A stretch of 64,000 bases of DNA. Origin: Volvox africanus. Its lineage: Eukaryota; Chlorophyta; Chlorophyceae; Chlamydomonadales; Volvocaceae. The notes below the pieces were generated by a model. It was given only the letters and a program-made list of their open reading frames with translations, did not search any database and had not been told where the DNA came from. Numbering within the stretch: the stretch's first letter is position 1; every line of letters starts with the position of its first letter. The position numbers were made by a program, and so were the translations under genes. The stretch spans positions 434,001 to 498,000 of the forward strand of contig BSDZ01000102.1 in NCBI GenBank assembly GCA_030268105.1, read 5' to 3'. Shown here one piece after another: positions 20,001 through 32,099 of this stretch.

Positions 20001-22965
20001 GTCTTAGCCTCGATCTCTAGCTGCGAGCATCACTCCTCTCACACCATCCTGCCATCCCCATGCACGCACCAGCTTCTTTCACCAGTCGGGGGATCTCCGA
20101 ATAAAAGCAGAAGCGATGCCCCAAACTGAGGCGGTGGCTTCCACCTGCAGCGCCGTCGTCCCCGGCCCGCTGTGAAGGACGCCGTTCTTCCGGCCCTCCC
20201 CTTGCTTCGGCCCCACCAGTGGTAGTGTCCACCGCCATATCTTCGCCCAAATCTCCCGAAACCGCTGTGGAGGACCGGGGCTCGACGAGCCTTCCTGCTT
20301 TGGCTGCTCCCGCCTCACTTGCCTCCGTTCGTATTTGTGTGGCCGTCGCCCTAGGAATGTCCCTTCCCTCCTGCGGACGACAGCCAGGCACGTTTATGAC
20401 ATTCGAATCTGCTACAGCGGGATTAGCAGCCGTTGGTTCCTTCTGCCGGCAGAAGCGGTTACCTGCAGATGCAAATCTCTTCTCACCACCCCCGTACCCT
20501 ATGTTTGAGCTTTATGCTTTTCTCCTACCGATGTCAAACACATCATCCAACAGGTTATCCAATATACTCCTAACTGCATCGGTTCGTCTCTTTACTGTGC
20601 AAACCCACAGTTTGAGCTTGCAGCCTGTAGCCCCCGCAACCTCTTTACAAAGCAGGTGCCGCGAATCCTTTCCTGGGCCCGTTATTGTACGTACAAACCT
20701 TTTATTTTCCCTTTTTTTCATTTTCTCTTCTGTGACATGAGTCGCCTTTCGTGGTCGCCTGTTTCATATTTCCCGAATCATAACTCTTAATCCCCCCTTT
20801 TAATCCTCATACCTACCGACCGGTTCAGCTCTCACGCCCTCACAGTGCCTCAGTAGTCAACACACGAGCTGCAACACAGTCGAGCTGGTTCTTCAGCCAG
20901 TCTTCAGACGGCCCTTTCACAGCAAAGGTTCGCATCAGGCCAACAGCATCACCAATGCTCCGTCATTGGCAAGCAGGGAGTACCAAGTGCCAAACCTCCA
21001 CGATAGCAAACAAAAGCCAGGGAAGGTCAGGAGGAACCCTCGCAACCCTTGTTTGCATTTCCCGGATCCACCACTCACCCTCAGTTGCTGCTGCAGCCGG
21101 ACTTCAGCCTCCGTCCTCGAACGACTGGAAACACCCTCGCCTCGGCCCCCAGGCTCCAGGCCCTGGTCATCCAGCACCACCTCTGCTGCCGTACAAATGT
21201 TAGCACCGACTGGCTGGATGACGTCGATGACGCGCGCGTCTAGGCAGCTCGTTAGATTCCGCCACTGCTGCCAGGCGTTAAGGTTGTACGGCGCCAATCC
21301 CCAGTCAAACTCGTACCGTCGCACCCCCAGGCCGTACCGATGGGCCTATAAGGCAATAATATCAAGCAGCGAGAGGATTCAAGCCTCAGTCCAATAAACT
21401 TCACCTATTTTGTGGAGATGTCCCGTCCTGTCCTTTCCCTGCGTTCCCTGCGTTTACCCTGAGCACCCTTGGGATATCTTGGGATATCCAGCAAGCTTGA
21501 GACCTCCCTGTCCAGGTTCCCAAGCTCGCCTCTGACCTCCATATCTTTCCGCATGTCTCAGAATATGGGTCACAACATTGGCAACGGCTTCCAGACAAGA
21601 CGTGCCCTGGTAGTACTCCGCTGTCATTTCCTGTGCCCCCCCCTGGCTCAAGGGGACGGTGTGTGGGACTGTGGATGACACCAAAGTGCCAAAGCTCCGA
21701 ACCTTGGCACTCTGAAACCCGCTGCATCCCTTCCCCATGGACGGAAGGGTGCTATTGCCAGCCTTATCCAGGCGACAAACAACATTCAAGGACTCAGTCC
21801 TGGTGCTCCCAGGTCGTCCCCCAGTGATATCTGAGGCCTGTGGGTCCGCTGGGCAGTTTGCAGCTACTTACCCGCACACGCGCCTATGCACGTTGTAACG
21901 CCGTCTATGGGATATACGATGCTTGGGCAGGTCGCATTCGCACACAAGCAAACAAAGCCGTCTCTCTATCTCTCTAATTTTCTCTCTATCTACATATTCG
22001 TGAAAGCCGGCCTGGCTAGTGCTCAGCGGTCCGTCTCGATCTGGTCGGGTGACTCATATCTTTGGGGCATCCGTATGAGCAGGTAATATCAGAGTTCAAA
22101 ACGCGGGGGTAATCGGCAAGTGATACCGCAGGCAGCTGAAAGTTCCACTGACCGAGTTCTGGCATAACGTAAAACACCTCATTACGGATCACTGTGATCG
22201 GCCGTTTACTAACCCAGCCCCCTTGCAACTCGTTTCTGCCTACCTAGCATGTCAAATATATTCATTTTCACCGAAGGCTCCCGACAACCTACTTGAATTA
22301 AAAATGTTTCGCGGTTTTTCCATTAGCCCGACTGCCTTCAGCTCGTGGTTTGCAATATGCACAAAAGGGTGGTCTGAACAACTAAAGGGTCCGCACCTCG
22401 TCTTCCGGAGGTTCCACGAGCAGCTCCTCACCGGCGTCGTACCGCCTCACGAAGACGTTGTCTGTAGAATTCAAACCGCCTGCTACACCAGCGGACAGGC
22501 TCGACCCGGTGGTGACGGTGAAGAAGAAGCCTGCCACAGGGCCCATGGACCCGCCGCGGTGTTCAGCACCCGGAACGCTGTAACAGGCAAAGTGAGGTCC
22601 AGGAGGTATCATCTTTATGCCGCGGAAGCGAGGACCGCACCGAAAGGCCTGTGGCGTTGAGATGCGGGACGCCCATGAATGGTGTTAGAGACAACAGTCC
22701 GATTTAGTCCGTTCAATTAATAATGTGCAATATAGCATTAATATCACCCATCAATACGAGTTCTAACTGCAGCGCCGCGCAAAAGGAAGTCCGTGCTGTC
22801 CGAATAGTCAGTACGTACCGAAAGGACATTAATACGCACCATATGATCTATTCCAAAGTATGCACCCTCCGGCAACCCGAGGACTAACAGCACACCGCCG
22901 TGGTCGACCAACTGCTTTGCGACATCTGCGGCAAGGTGCACTGAATAAGGCGTGTTTCCCGCCAT
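17050..22965 (-). CDS. AAR2: AAR2 splicing factor homologue (U5 snRNP assembly), nine exons
   Basis: AAR2 binds Prp8 during nuclear entry and assembly of the U5 snRNP and holds the site later taken by Brr2. Exons on the minus strand are 22965-22840, 22648-22397, 21345-21079, 20370-20070, 19703-19551, 18798-18600, 18184-18004, 17607-17548 and 17145-17050. All have GT donors and AG acceptors and fitting phases, and total 1635 nt (544 residues plus stop). Family hallmarks in order are LPEGAYFGID (33-40), RGIKMIPPGPHF (51-62), FFFTVTT, WQQWRNLTS (151-159), IPRLVKEAGL, LTALNMDRS, a GGD...GEMQFAFIAFVFGQSLQG block (about 342-367), FDQWRALVTLLLNCE (368-382), RALGWQF and APVVVEL (523-529). Human AAR2 has 384 residues. 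The extra length is low-complexity linker at about 175-290 and 400-440. The start of exon 4 and the exon 6/7 junction are the least certain parts. Confidence 0.93.
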
Positions 22966-24157
22966 GGTCCAGCTTTGGTTAAGGTATTAGCTCTTTATAT
23001 ACAATTGGTAACCAGTATCGTCCATGCACCGCTAACTCAGTACTGTTAAGCAGGTCTGGTATAGACTTACTAACAGAGTGTTGCTGCTGGGCCTTATTTG
23101 TAAGTGAGCTGCAGACATACTAACAAGGATTGTTGCAACCGCTGTTATTACCTGTTCGAGTAATAGCCGATAATATTTTCTATGTCTTTTAGTCTTTTCT
23201 CTTTTTAAACAGTTGTAACGTTTTCGAATTAGGTACTCTATACAGCAATATCGGTGTGTAGTCTTTCCACCTGCACTGTAACGAATCCTCTTAGTGTAAG
23301 GCCGTCGGGAATTGAGCCGTCGACGGCAAAGTGTGCTGACTTGCTAGTAAAATTCTGCTTTCATTTAGATGGTCTTGTAATCAATTTGATTTCTTTTAGC
23401 TCTGCTCGTTTTTAACATGTTATGCGGTAGCCCCATGAATATCTTAAAACATCATTTTGTCGATTATGTGCTCCACAGTCCTCGAGTCTGCATTGCGGTG
23501 GCAGACAAGGTAGACCCAGGAGGGTAATAGCGGAGTGTAGAAGAAACATACTGGGCAAGGCTGCTGGGCCGTACATCGTTATTGTCCTTCGCCCCAAGCC
23601 CTGTTGTGCGTGCTCAAGATATCCAGATATCCAGATAGAACCCCCTATTAAACGCATGTAGATCCAAAATCATGTGTTTTAAGATACCAATTTGAATGGG
23701 ATGTTACACTGTGGGCGGCTCGCTGTGCACAAGCGGCACTTACAAGCGCCAGGGGCCCCTAAGTGGGCCGAACCACAGTGCAGGGGCATCGTCTGTCCTG
23801 CCGCAATCCTCACACCCTGGCTCAAGCCTGCGGGCGTTCCCATACGCAAGCACACACAGCCTGCCAGTCCTACAAGCATTGGAACAAATCCTGGCCAACA
23901 CAAAGGAAAATAACAGGAGATCAACAGAGAGAACAAGATGCCTGCTTGACCTTACGAGGGCTCTCTGGACCGCTTGATGGACAACCACTAAGATGAAACC
24001 ACCAATTATCAGAACCAGACTCAGAAGGGCCAGCCTGTTTGCCCGCTCCTGTGACACTACCTAAAACAGCAACGACAGCTGGCACTAAAATTGTAGTATC
24101 CTGGGGTATCTAGGGGTACTGTGAAAGATCCTGAAGTATACGTCTGTATTTTTCCTG
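22966..24157. other. Upstream flank of AAR2, no gene recognised
   Basis: AT-rich DNA next to the AAR2 start codon, then the second copy of the TGTTACAC repeat. The AAR2 promoter must lie here, but I see no specific motif I can defend. Confidence 0.4.
23702..23860. repeat. Dispersed repeat beginning TGTTACACTGTGGGCG (copy 2)
   Basis: Matches 14696-14860 in several ordered blocks: TGTTACACTGTGGGCG, GGGCCGAACCACAG and CTCAAGCCTG. It is diverged and has no clear right boundary. Confidence 0.6.
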
Positions 24158-24290
24158 GTCGACTATAGCGTGCAGCATCGGCTAATAGTCGGCCGGGGGG
24201 CATAGTCGATCTATAGTCGACCTCAACTATAGTCATGTACTATAGCCGACATGGTCTATAGTCGTCCGACTATAGTACCGACTATATGTT
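24158..24290. repeat. Second CTATAG palindrome cluster
   Basis: Repeated GACTATAG, CTATAGTCG and TACTATAGCC motifs in about 130 bp, the same architecture as 4907-5202 but shorter and with GTCG spacers. Confidence 0.8.
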
Positions 24291-24374
24291 GTACAGGCAA
24301 CAGCTAAGAAATTTGAGATTCTCACAGCGTTTTTTCATGCCACACTGCTTAGGTTAGTGCCTACAATGTATATC

Positions 24375-24726
24375 AGTTGTTGCTCTCGGAACAAAAGCCA
24401 TTGCCATTTCTGTTACAATTGCACTGTGCTAATAAAGGCCTAGGTCAAGAACCGAAGGCCTGACGAACCAAGGAAAGAAACCCTAAACCCTAAAACCCTA
24501 AAACCAGCAACACTTCGGGCGACGCGACAAGGGATGGGCGGGCGGGCGCGTGCTGAACAACAAAAACAAGATAAAAGGAACGGCTACACACGCGAATAAA
24601 TACAGCCCTGAGGACACGGGCTGAGGTAAGGCCCTTAGTTTAAACGCCTTACCTAGGCCTTACGCTTAACTAACCCGGTTTCCTAACGCAAGCCCGCATT
24701 AGTTGTTGCTCTCGGAACAAAAGCCA
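24375..24726. repeat. Direct repeat of a 26-mer, 326 bp apart
   Basis: The 26 bases at 24375-24400 recur exactly at 24701-24726 (they begin AGTTGTTGCTCTCGG and end AACAAAAGCCA). The interval contains the telomere-like tract. No TG/CA ends or coding sequence are present, so element identity is unknown. Confidence 0.8.
24481..24505. repeat. Interstitial telomere-like tract
   Basis: CCCTAAA followed by two CCCTAAAA units. CCCTAAA is the Arabidopsis-type and CCCTAAAA the Chlamydomonas-type telomere repeat. Three units inside a long sequence are not a functional telomere. Confidence 0.7.
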
Positions 24727-25824
24727 AAGAAAAGATACCAGCGCTTAACGGTTGAAGTACTGAACTCCAAACGGCGCAATCCGGCCAACCGCTTGAGGGC
24801 CAAAAAAGGCTAACGCTTTAGGGCAGGAGCGAACACGTAAGTCAAGATAAAGCACGTTCAGCAGACATTACCCTACCTTTCCAGTTAAGGGGCTTGTACT
24901 GGAAAACCGGGATACCCCCCAACTCCACCACACGTGCCTAACAAACTGAAAAGGAGGCAATCCGGGCGCAGGGACAAACAAAACCCCAAAACAAATAAAA
25001 AAGGCAAGAAAACTGGAGAGCTAACCGAAACTAACGGTAACACCTCATACAGCACCCAAGCACTCTCCGGACTCAAGGCTAAGACTACAGAGGAGGTGGG
25101 GGAAACGGAGACCTGAAGACGCTCCCAACCTTTTCTGAAGGCCACAAGCAAGGTATTGTCTCCCGCACAAGGCTTAGGATAACCCAGAAGGTCGTGAGTT
25201 GTGTTAACAGCACTGAAGTATGGCTGTGCGGTACACGCCTAGACAGTGCCTTTTGCCACAAGAAACTGACCCCACAACAAGCCTGCATAGTAGGATGCCG
25301 GAAGGAACTCCAAGCCTTCCATCACACAAAAACGCACAAAGGCCGCAAAATGAGAACCATAAGACCGCCAAGTACTAGCACCAACCCGAGCCATCACGGC
25401 CTGCACTATCTGTTGGAGACGGCCGAATGATCTAACCCTGCAGCTCCCGACTGAAGATGAGAAACCAGCAGGTCCGAAACCACGGGAGTATCAGTAACCA
25501 AACCCAGATTAAGGCCATATCTAGGGGCCACCCTAGCAACGGCATTAGCCTCAAGAGAGCGAGCCCACTCTACCACTGCACCCGTACTGCTACGACCTGC
25601 CAACTCGGAGAAGGAAGGAAGGTGCTCGAACCTCCCATCCCAGGAGCAAACAGCACGGTGTTGGATGGGAGGAAAACCAGGTCCATTGCTGACTCCATGA
25701 GTTGCTGCCACCAAGGTTGAGCTGTCCAACACTCTTAATCAAAGATTCGAGGCCGGCAGCAGTCAGCTCTGCAATTGATAAAGCTGTCATTAAAATTCCG
25801 AACTCGTAAAGCAGTGAGCCTGCA
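24727..25824. other. Unassigned low-copy sequence
   Basis: Frames of up to about 108 codons on either strand show no family signature or splice pattern. I see nothing I can name here. Confidence 0.4.
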
Positions 25825-26595
25825 TGTTGTACGCCGGCTCGATCACCGCCCATGCCGAAGTAGGCCTGAGTTTACCAAAGCATGGACAATCATCATATGA
25901 GCATACGAGCGTGATATATTCGCATATAACTAGCTAAATTAGCATTTCGCATCATTACTTGTGACATTGCACTGTCGGTCAACATGTTTGACTCGGAGTC
26001 GACATCGATGCACGAGACCATTACGTCATAATATATCAAGTAATAATATTTCAAATATTATTACATCATTCGTATCATAAACCACACGCGTATGCGGAAA
26101 TGCGACGATCACGATGGTTGGTCGGCAACCGAATATCAATATTCGGACCTTTGCATCCTGCATACGTTGCATCCATTAATATCACGAAATACGCGATATT
26201 TAAGATAGTGCTATGATAGTACTCACACTTGAGATCGGGATCCAGTGTGACTTGTACTGCACATCGGTATCGCGAACGTGATAGGAGACCGAAGTCGGCT
26301 CAACGCTACTTTGGATAAGTAATCGCATACTTATCTCCATCTCATTGACATATATACGTTATAATTATTTATTATTGGCCTGAGCTATTCTGGCATTTCA
26401 TCTTCAGCCGGATGATGAACGCTGCCCGTGGGGTCTGACGGCAGATTACCATTCTGTGATTGAGGATCATTGTAAGTTGAATCTTTCCTTGCTTTCAAGT
26501 CTTCCGCTGTCACGTTACTCGCACTGGAGTGTCTTGCTGTTCGTAAGCACGATGCACTCGTAGCTAACACTCAGACGTCCAGGAAGGATACAACA
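25825..26595 (+). repeat. T2: family-2 gypsy LTR, isolated
   Basis: A 771-bp LTR begins TGTTGTACGCCGG and ends GGATACAACA, related to the LTRs of T4, T5 and T10. It contains the family hairpins (GTAATAATATTTCAAATATTATTAC and CCGAATATCAATATTCGG). Flanking pentamers CTGCA and GTTTA do not match and no primer site follows, so it is a truncated or rearranged solo LTR. Confidence 0.85.
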
Positions 26596-26660
26596 GTTTA
26601 TTGCTCTTTTGATAAGATCCAGTGATGCTTGTGAATCAGTGGCAATTGTTAAGGCCATAT

Positions 26661-26765
26661 CCATGCAAGTTCATTCATATTCATCATGCATTCATCAAGT
26701 CAGCACATTGCCTTGTAGAGTCACATTGACCTACGCATCGGCGGGAAATGAACCCTGGCACAACA
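26661..26765 (-). repeat. T3 LTR fragment
   Basis: About 105 bp match the first part of the family-1 LTR in reverse (CTACGCATCGGCGGGAAATG then GCACAACA). It abuts integrase sequence at 26766 without the usual hairpin and purine tract. Confidence 0.75.
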
Positions 26766-27124
26766 CAACCAGCATGATTGCGCAACATATCACCCAGCGT
26801 GTGGTTTGTGTGTTCGGTTTGCCCATCAGTTTGTGGATGGTATGCTGTGCTCAGGTTGACTCGCATGCCAACTAGCTTGCAGAGCGCTTCCCAAAACTTA
26901 GATGTGACCTGCCCACCACGGTCTGAGATCACGTTTTTGGGAACACCATGCAACCAAACCACATTGTCGAAAAACAATTGTGCCATTTGTTCAGCTGTGC
27001 AGGACGATGTACATGGTGCTAGGTGGACCATCTTACTCAGTTGATCGACCATTGCAAACACCCCATCATATCCCCCCTCAATTTTGGGCAGCACGACTTA
27101 AAAGTCCATGGAAACACTTTCCCA

Positions 27125-27535
27125 CGTCGCCGGGCTTGCGATCACAAAGTCGCCTGTTCGAATCTGGGTCGGGGCTAAATGGTGTAGGGGGAATGCAGCT
27201 AGGATAGCCCGATTTTACGGAGTCGGGTCCGAGTCCGCCCCCGGTGTTAGAGAGGGTTAAATGCATAGCCCGTGAAGTGCGCATCTGAGGCCCGTAATTG
27301 GGCTGATGGTGCGGGGTGGTATGACACCCACCTAAATGCCAGTAGATCCGAAGGGGCTGGTACATGGATAGGGGCTGTAGAGAGCAAGGAAACTCTGTGT
27401 AACCAAAAAACAGGTGATCTCTAGCGGCCTCAGATGAAGACGCTGAGGTACGTGTGCCCACTCGGTTAAAATTCCGGAGATCCCCATAATGCACGCCAGC
27501 CCGCAAGGGCGGAGTAACCATAATAATAATAATAA
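27125..27535 (+). mobile_element. S1: tRNA-related SINE with (ATA)n tail
   Basis: A 411-bp insertion in T3 pol flanked by TTCCCA (27119-27124 and 27536-27541). Near its left end stands a B-box-like stretch, AAGTCGCC then GTTCGAATC and TGGGTCGGGGC, typical of a tRNA T-arm, and the right end is a short (ATA)n tail. S2 (57758-58117) is a diverged copy in the opposite orientation with its (ATT)n at the other end. I see no clear A box, so the head may be shortened. It encodes no protein. Confidence 0.75.
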
Positions 27536-30436
27536 TTCCCAAGTCGCATCCGGGACAGGCAACGGTTGCAACAACCCGTGACCCTTACCCGACAATGCCT
27601 TATTGCGCTGGCACAGACTGCATGTCTGCACAAAGTTCTCCGAATCCTTGGCCAAGCGAGGCCACCAGAATGATCGTTGCACCAACTTGACCAACCGCTT
27701 ACTACCAGGGTGTCCTGCCAATGGGTCCTCATGGAACCACGCAAGGATATCATAGTGTAACACGTTGTCGTTCGGAGCGACGATTTGTGTAGCTGCACCC
27801 TCCGTCCGTAGCCAAAGGCCATTCTGCTTGCGAAGGTATTCAACATTAGCTGGCTCCGAGAACCAGGCATCTGCATTGTAGGCAACCTTCAACCGCTCCA
27901 CGAGGTCTGTCACGATCGGCACCTCCTCATTACACGGTCTTAAGACGGGCGCTGCCAAAATTGCAGTGTGTAGTGATGGATGTTGACTGAGAGCATCGGC
28001 AATATTAAGTTTACCGGCAATGTACTCCCAGGTGCAGTCGAACCTAGCTAGGTACTACATCCACCCAGCCTGTCTGCGGTTCAACGTCGGAACACTTTGC
28101 AAAAACCATAGGGGCTTGTGGTCAGTCTTTAAAGTAAATGGGCGACCCTCAAGGTAACAGCGCCATTCCTTTAAAGCATGCAACACTGCCAGAAGCTCCT
28201 GTTACCCGGTGGTGTAACGAATCTCCGCACCAGAAAACTTTTTACTCGTGAAGGCAATCGGTCGACCTTCCTGCAACAATACAGCGCCGCTTCCATACAC
28301 TGAGGCATCAGACACAACCTCCACACGGAACGGCAACGAGTAATCGGGGAATGTGAGGGTAATATCATCAGCAACGGTTCGCTTGAGCTCTTTGAATGCC
28401 TGCTGACATTGCGACGTCCATGACTCGAGTGAAACGAAAATGCCTTTGTGAGTCAAGTTAGTAAGCGGGGCCGCAAGGATGGAGTAATTTTCAATGAACT
28501 TACGGAAATAATTGGTCAAGCCTAGGAACTTACGTAGCTCCGTGAGGTTCTGAGGCACAGGCCAATCGCGAACCACGGCGACCTTCCGTGGGTCCATCTT
28601 CACACCGGTGGCCGACACAATATGGCCCAAATACTCCACCTGAGGCTGCGCCCAAAAGCATTTAGTGCGTTTAGCAAACAGTTGCTCCCGCCTCATCACA
28701 TCGAGCATGAGCCGAAGATACTCCAAGTGCTCCTCGCACGTCTTAGAATAAACCAAGATGTCATCCAAGTAGCAAACAACGAACCTGTCGATAAACGGCC
28801 TAAACATGCGGTCCATGACCGCCTGAAACGTCGCAGGGGCATTGGTCAACCCAAACGACAAGACCGTATACTCGAAGTGACCAAAGGGAGTCCGAAAAGC
28901 GTTTTTTGGGATATCAGAGGAAGCAATGCGATCTGATTATAGCCCTGTTGTAAGTCAATCGAGGAAAAATAAGCCGAACCCTTCAGCTTATCTAACAGGT
29001 CGTCAACGCATGGCAAAGGGTAGCAATTCTTCACAGCGCTCGCATTCAAACCCTGATAATCGATGCACATGCGCAAGGTCCCATCCTTTTCCCGACAAAA
29101 AATATCGGGACAGAATACGGGGATGTGCTGGGGCGTATCATACCCATTGCAAGCAAATCCGTCACCTGGCGCTTCACCTCGTCCAGCTCCAATGGACTCA
29201 ACCTATACATTGGCCGGGCCACAGGCTGCACTCCAGGCATGAGAGGGATTGTGTGATCAACAGGACACATAGGTGGAAGCCCGGGAATGTCTTTGAAGAC
29301 ATCCTCATACTGTGCCGGTAGGGCCTCGACCTCAGGATCCACAGAAGTCTGCACGGTAGTGGCACTGCAACCCACCCGTGGCCTCAAAAGCAGTCCATGG
29401 GCACCCTTCCACGGCTTCCTTACATCCGACTAGCTCCGGTTCTGCTCGCACGGCCATTGCGGTCACAGCGAAATTAAACATAGGCACCGCCTCAGCTTTG
29501 CCACCCTCTGGTGTGACATTTGTGGACGACAGGAAAGGTACCTTAAATCGACAGAGTACCCTTGCATAGGTGCAGGGTTGCGGCCTCCATGTCGATGCGT
29601 GCACGGTACTGTCGTAATGTCGAAGACCCCATTATGTACGGTGCAGTCTCTGCCAAGCCCTGCAGTACGTACGGCCGGGTCACAAAACGCAAAGGGCCTA
29701 ACGATAGGCTAAGGATAATTCTGCCCACGATGGGATGCTTACCCCCGTCAGCAAGGGTAACCTGTGGACAATCAGACGACTCTGGGGTCAACCCCAGCAC
29801 ATTCACCTCTGTGGCAGAGATGAAGTCGTCACTGGCACCGGTGTCGACGAGTGCCTTCAGGGTACGACCAATTAGACCGACCGGAATCACCGGGACACGG
29901 TTATCTACGAGCGACTGCCCGGCAGATAACGTCAGTGCACTCAGAGCGGGTTCGGAACTTACGGAACCCTCATCAGGAGCCTCGTACCAAACGTCAACCG
30001 AGTAGGATGTTCCTGGCCACGGAGCCAGCATACCCTCCCGATCCACACCGTTAAACAAAACGGTGCCCAGCTCGTACCGGTGGACACACTGCATCCCCTT
30101 TAACGATGCCTCTGCCTTGCGCTGACAGAAAGCAGGGAGCAATACACATGCGGCTGTGCCCGGATATTGACGCCTACATCTCCTGTACACGGCCAACTGT
30201 TCGGACATCTCTCACAGAGACGAGGGGATGAACAATACAGCGTGGTTTGACAGATCGATAGATGACAGGGGACGGCGTGGTGTAAACAGATTACACAGCG
30301 GATCAAAGCAGAGAAGTCCCGTGCGTCCGTCAAGCGTGATGCGTCGCGCAATGACTTGTTCGATGTGTCCAAGCACGCAAGGGAGCAATGCCCTCATGGC
30401 TGGCCTTAAGGATGACCACCGACGTGTAAGTTCAGC

Positions 30437-30481
30437 AATCCCGGGTGGAGCCCCCTCCACAGGAACCCGGGCAAACCCCTA
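30437..30481 (-). promoter_or_regulatory. Candidate readthrough signal in T3
   Basis: TAG (complement of 30479-30481), then GGG, then CCCGGG, an inner perfect GTGGAG-GGGG-CTCCAC hairpin and CCCGGG. This is the strongest version of the stem seen in the window, and its inner stem differs from family 1 by paired changes. Confidence 0.6.
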
Positions 30482-30489
30482 TTTCGGCT

Positions 30490-31302
30490 TGTTGTATCCT
30501 TCCTTCTTCAATCATGCACTGAATCTGCACGTCTGGATGTTAGCTACGTGTGCACCATGCTTAAGAACAGCAAGGCGATTCAATGCGAGTTAAGTGACAG
30601 CGGAAGACTCAATAACAAGGAAAGATCCAACTTACAATAGTCTTCGATTACAGATTGGTAGTTGGCCGTCAGACCCCGCGGGCAATGTTCATCATCCGGC
30701 TGGAGATGGTATGCTAGAATAGCTCAGGCCGAATATAAATGAGTATATCGTATATATGCGAATTAGATAGAGTTAAGTACGTGAGTACTTGATCCAAAGT
30801 AGCGTCAAGCCGACTTCAGTCTCTAGGCGGCCGTCCTCGCACCTATCACGTCGCAATACCGATGTGCAGTACAGGTCTCACTGGATTCCGATCTCAAGTG
30901 TGAGTACTATCTTAGCACTGTTATGAATATCGCTTAACCCGTGATATAAATGGATGCAACGCATGCAATATGCGAAGGTCCGCATATTGATATTCCATTG
31001 CGACCCAACCATCGCGATCGTCGCATTCCCGCATACGCATATGGTTTATGACACAGATGAGGTAATAATATTTAAAGTATTATTACGTGAGATATTATGC
31101 CAATAGATAGGTCGCGCATTGATATCAGCCTCGAGTCAAACATGTTGACCGACAGCACGATGTCGTAGATGATAATGCGACATGCCTGATTAGCTAGATA
31201 TACTCGAATATATCATGCTAATATGATTATATCATGCTTCATAATGCTCGAATGTATTGCGGCCTACTTCGGTGTGAATGGTGATCGAACCGGCGTACAA
31301 CA
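30490..31302 (-). repeat. T4: solo family-2 LTR in T3
   Basis: An 813-bp LTR (plus-strand ends TGTTGTATCC and GTACAACA) lies between T3 gag and pol, flanked by CGGCT and GGGCT (4 of 5 matching), as expected for a solo LTR left by LTR-LTR recombination. It is nearly the same as the T5 LTR (roughly a dozen differences). Confidence 0.9.
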
Positions 31303-32099
31303 GGGCTTAGGGGCCAATGGCGGCAGCAATTGGCAATCCTTGGTAGAATGGCTCTTCGAACACCGTAGGCAAACATTGGCTGTCTTCCGACGCTCGAACT
31401 CGGATTTGTTGCAATTCCATTTCGGCATAAATGGGTCATCCGTGCGCGTCCGCTTTGCATCGGGGTCAGAGCGCTGCACGGCTGCCGTCGACGGCGCGCC
31501 CCCACGCTTTCGGCTCTTTGCTGGGTCCGAGCTCGGACCTGCTCTCCCTGATCCGTGGACACCTGAGCTAGCGCCCCCACGCGCCCTACACTGTCTGTCC
31601 TTGCGTCATGCCGTGACAGTAGGCGCAGGGCGAGTAGCTCCAAGTTGCTGATCCAGAGCCACAGCTTCCCCAAGCGGATCCTGCACTTGCACAGCATTTG
31701 CACGAGGGATAGGTTTGACATCATCCTCACCGGCAAGGAGTCGCACCTCTGTTCCCCTAGCAAATTTTACCAAAGTGTCGTACGACTTGAACGGCTCCCC
31801 AGACAAGTTAGTAGCGCACCATTTTGCCAAAAGTTTCGGTAGGCCTCGCTGGAACCAAAAGACACGGTCATCCTCGGTGAGGTTAGCAATGGGTGTCACT
31901 AGTGCTTCGAAGTGTGACTGGTACGCAGGTACATTTTCACCCCGACGCATGTAATATGTACCGGCTGCCAACAACTTGGGAGCCTCAACATCACGTGCGT
32001 GCACCTCTGTGGCAAACCATGTGAGCAAAGCAGAAGTCAACTCGTCAAACGTGAAGTCAGTCCTGGCAGTGGTCCATTCATCGTACCAGTCCTTCACCG
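31303..32099 (-). pseudogene. gag: T3 gag, 5' part missing
   Basis: Minus-strand Gag from VKDWYDEWTTARTDF onward through AYQSHFEALVTPIANL, WFQRGLPKLLAKWCATNLSGEPF and a basic tail to a C-x2-C-x3-H-x4-C knuckle (CLRCSKSHSTKDC). The tail/knuckle part is in another frame than the body (shift near 31620). The body is closer to the T10 Gag than to the T1/T9 Gag. The first 150 or so codons are lost at the T5 boundary. Confidence 0.85.

Larger units (their letters stand above)
26766..30489 (-). pseudogene. pol: T3 pol, degenerate
   Basis: Minus-strand fragments cover the N-terminal domain and protease ([12 protein letters not shown], about 30208-29543), RT ([10 protein letters not shown], about 28861-28202), the zinc finger (about 27958-27600) and the DDE core (SDRGGQ and [13 protein letters not shown], about 27094-26766). 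Several frameshifts separate them: the RT thumb/RNase H part carries stops near 28200 and 28055, the zinc-finger part is in another frame, and a SINE interrupts the integrase at 27125-27535. No functional product is expected. Confidence 0.9.
26661..32099 (-). mobile_element. T3: old, broken gypsy element carrying later insertions
   Basis: The minus-strand order runs from gag (32099 to 31303) through pol (30489 to 26766) to a piece of a family-1-like LTR (26765-26661). The integrase reading is fused straight to the LTR start, so the C-terminal integrase, chromodomain and purine tract are missing. The solo LTR T4 sits at the gag/pol boundary and SINE S1 in the integrase region. The 5' end is absent, because T5 lies where gag should continue. 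Confidence 0.88.

Noticed and set aside
24481..24505. Chromosome end
   Set aside because: Only about three units, and sequence continues on both sides.
25825..26595. T2 as the 5' LTR of a complete element
   Set aside because: No primer site or gag follows, and flanking pentamers do not match any partner.
31303..32099. T4 and T5 LTRs as the two LTRs of one short element around the T3 gag segment
   Set aside because: T4 has its own near-matching target duplicates. T5 LTR is followed by its own purine tract and body, and the gag between them joins T3 pol.
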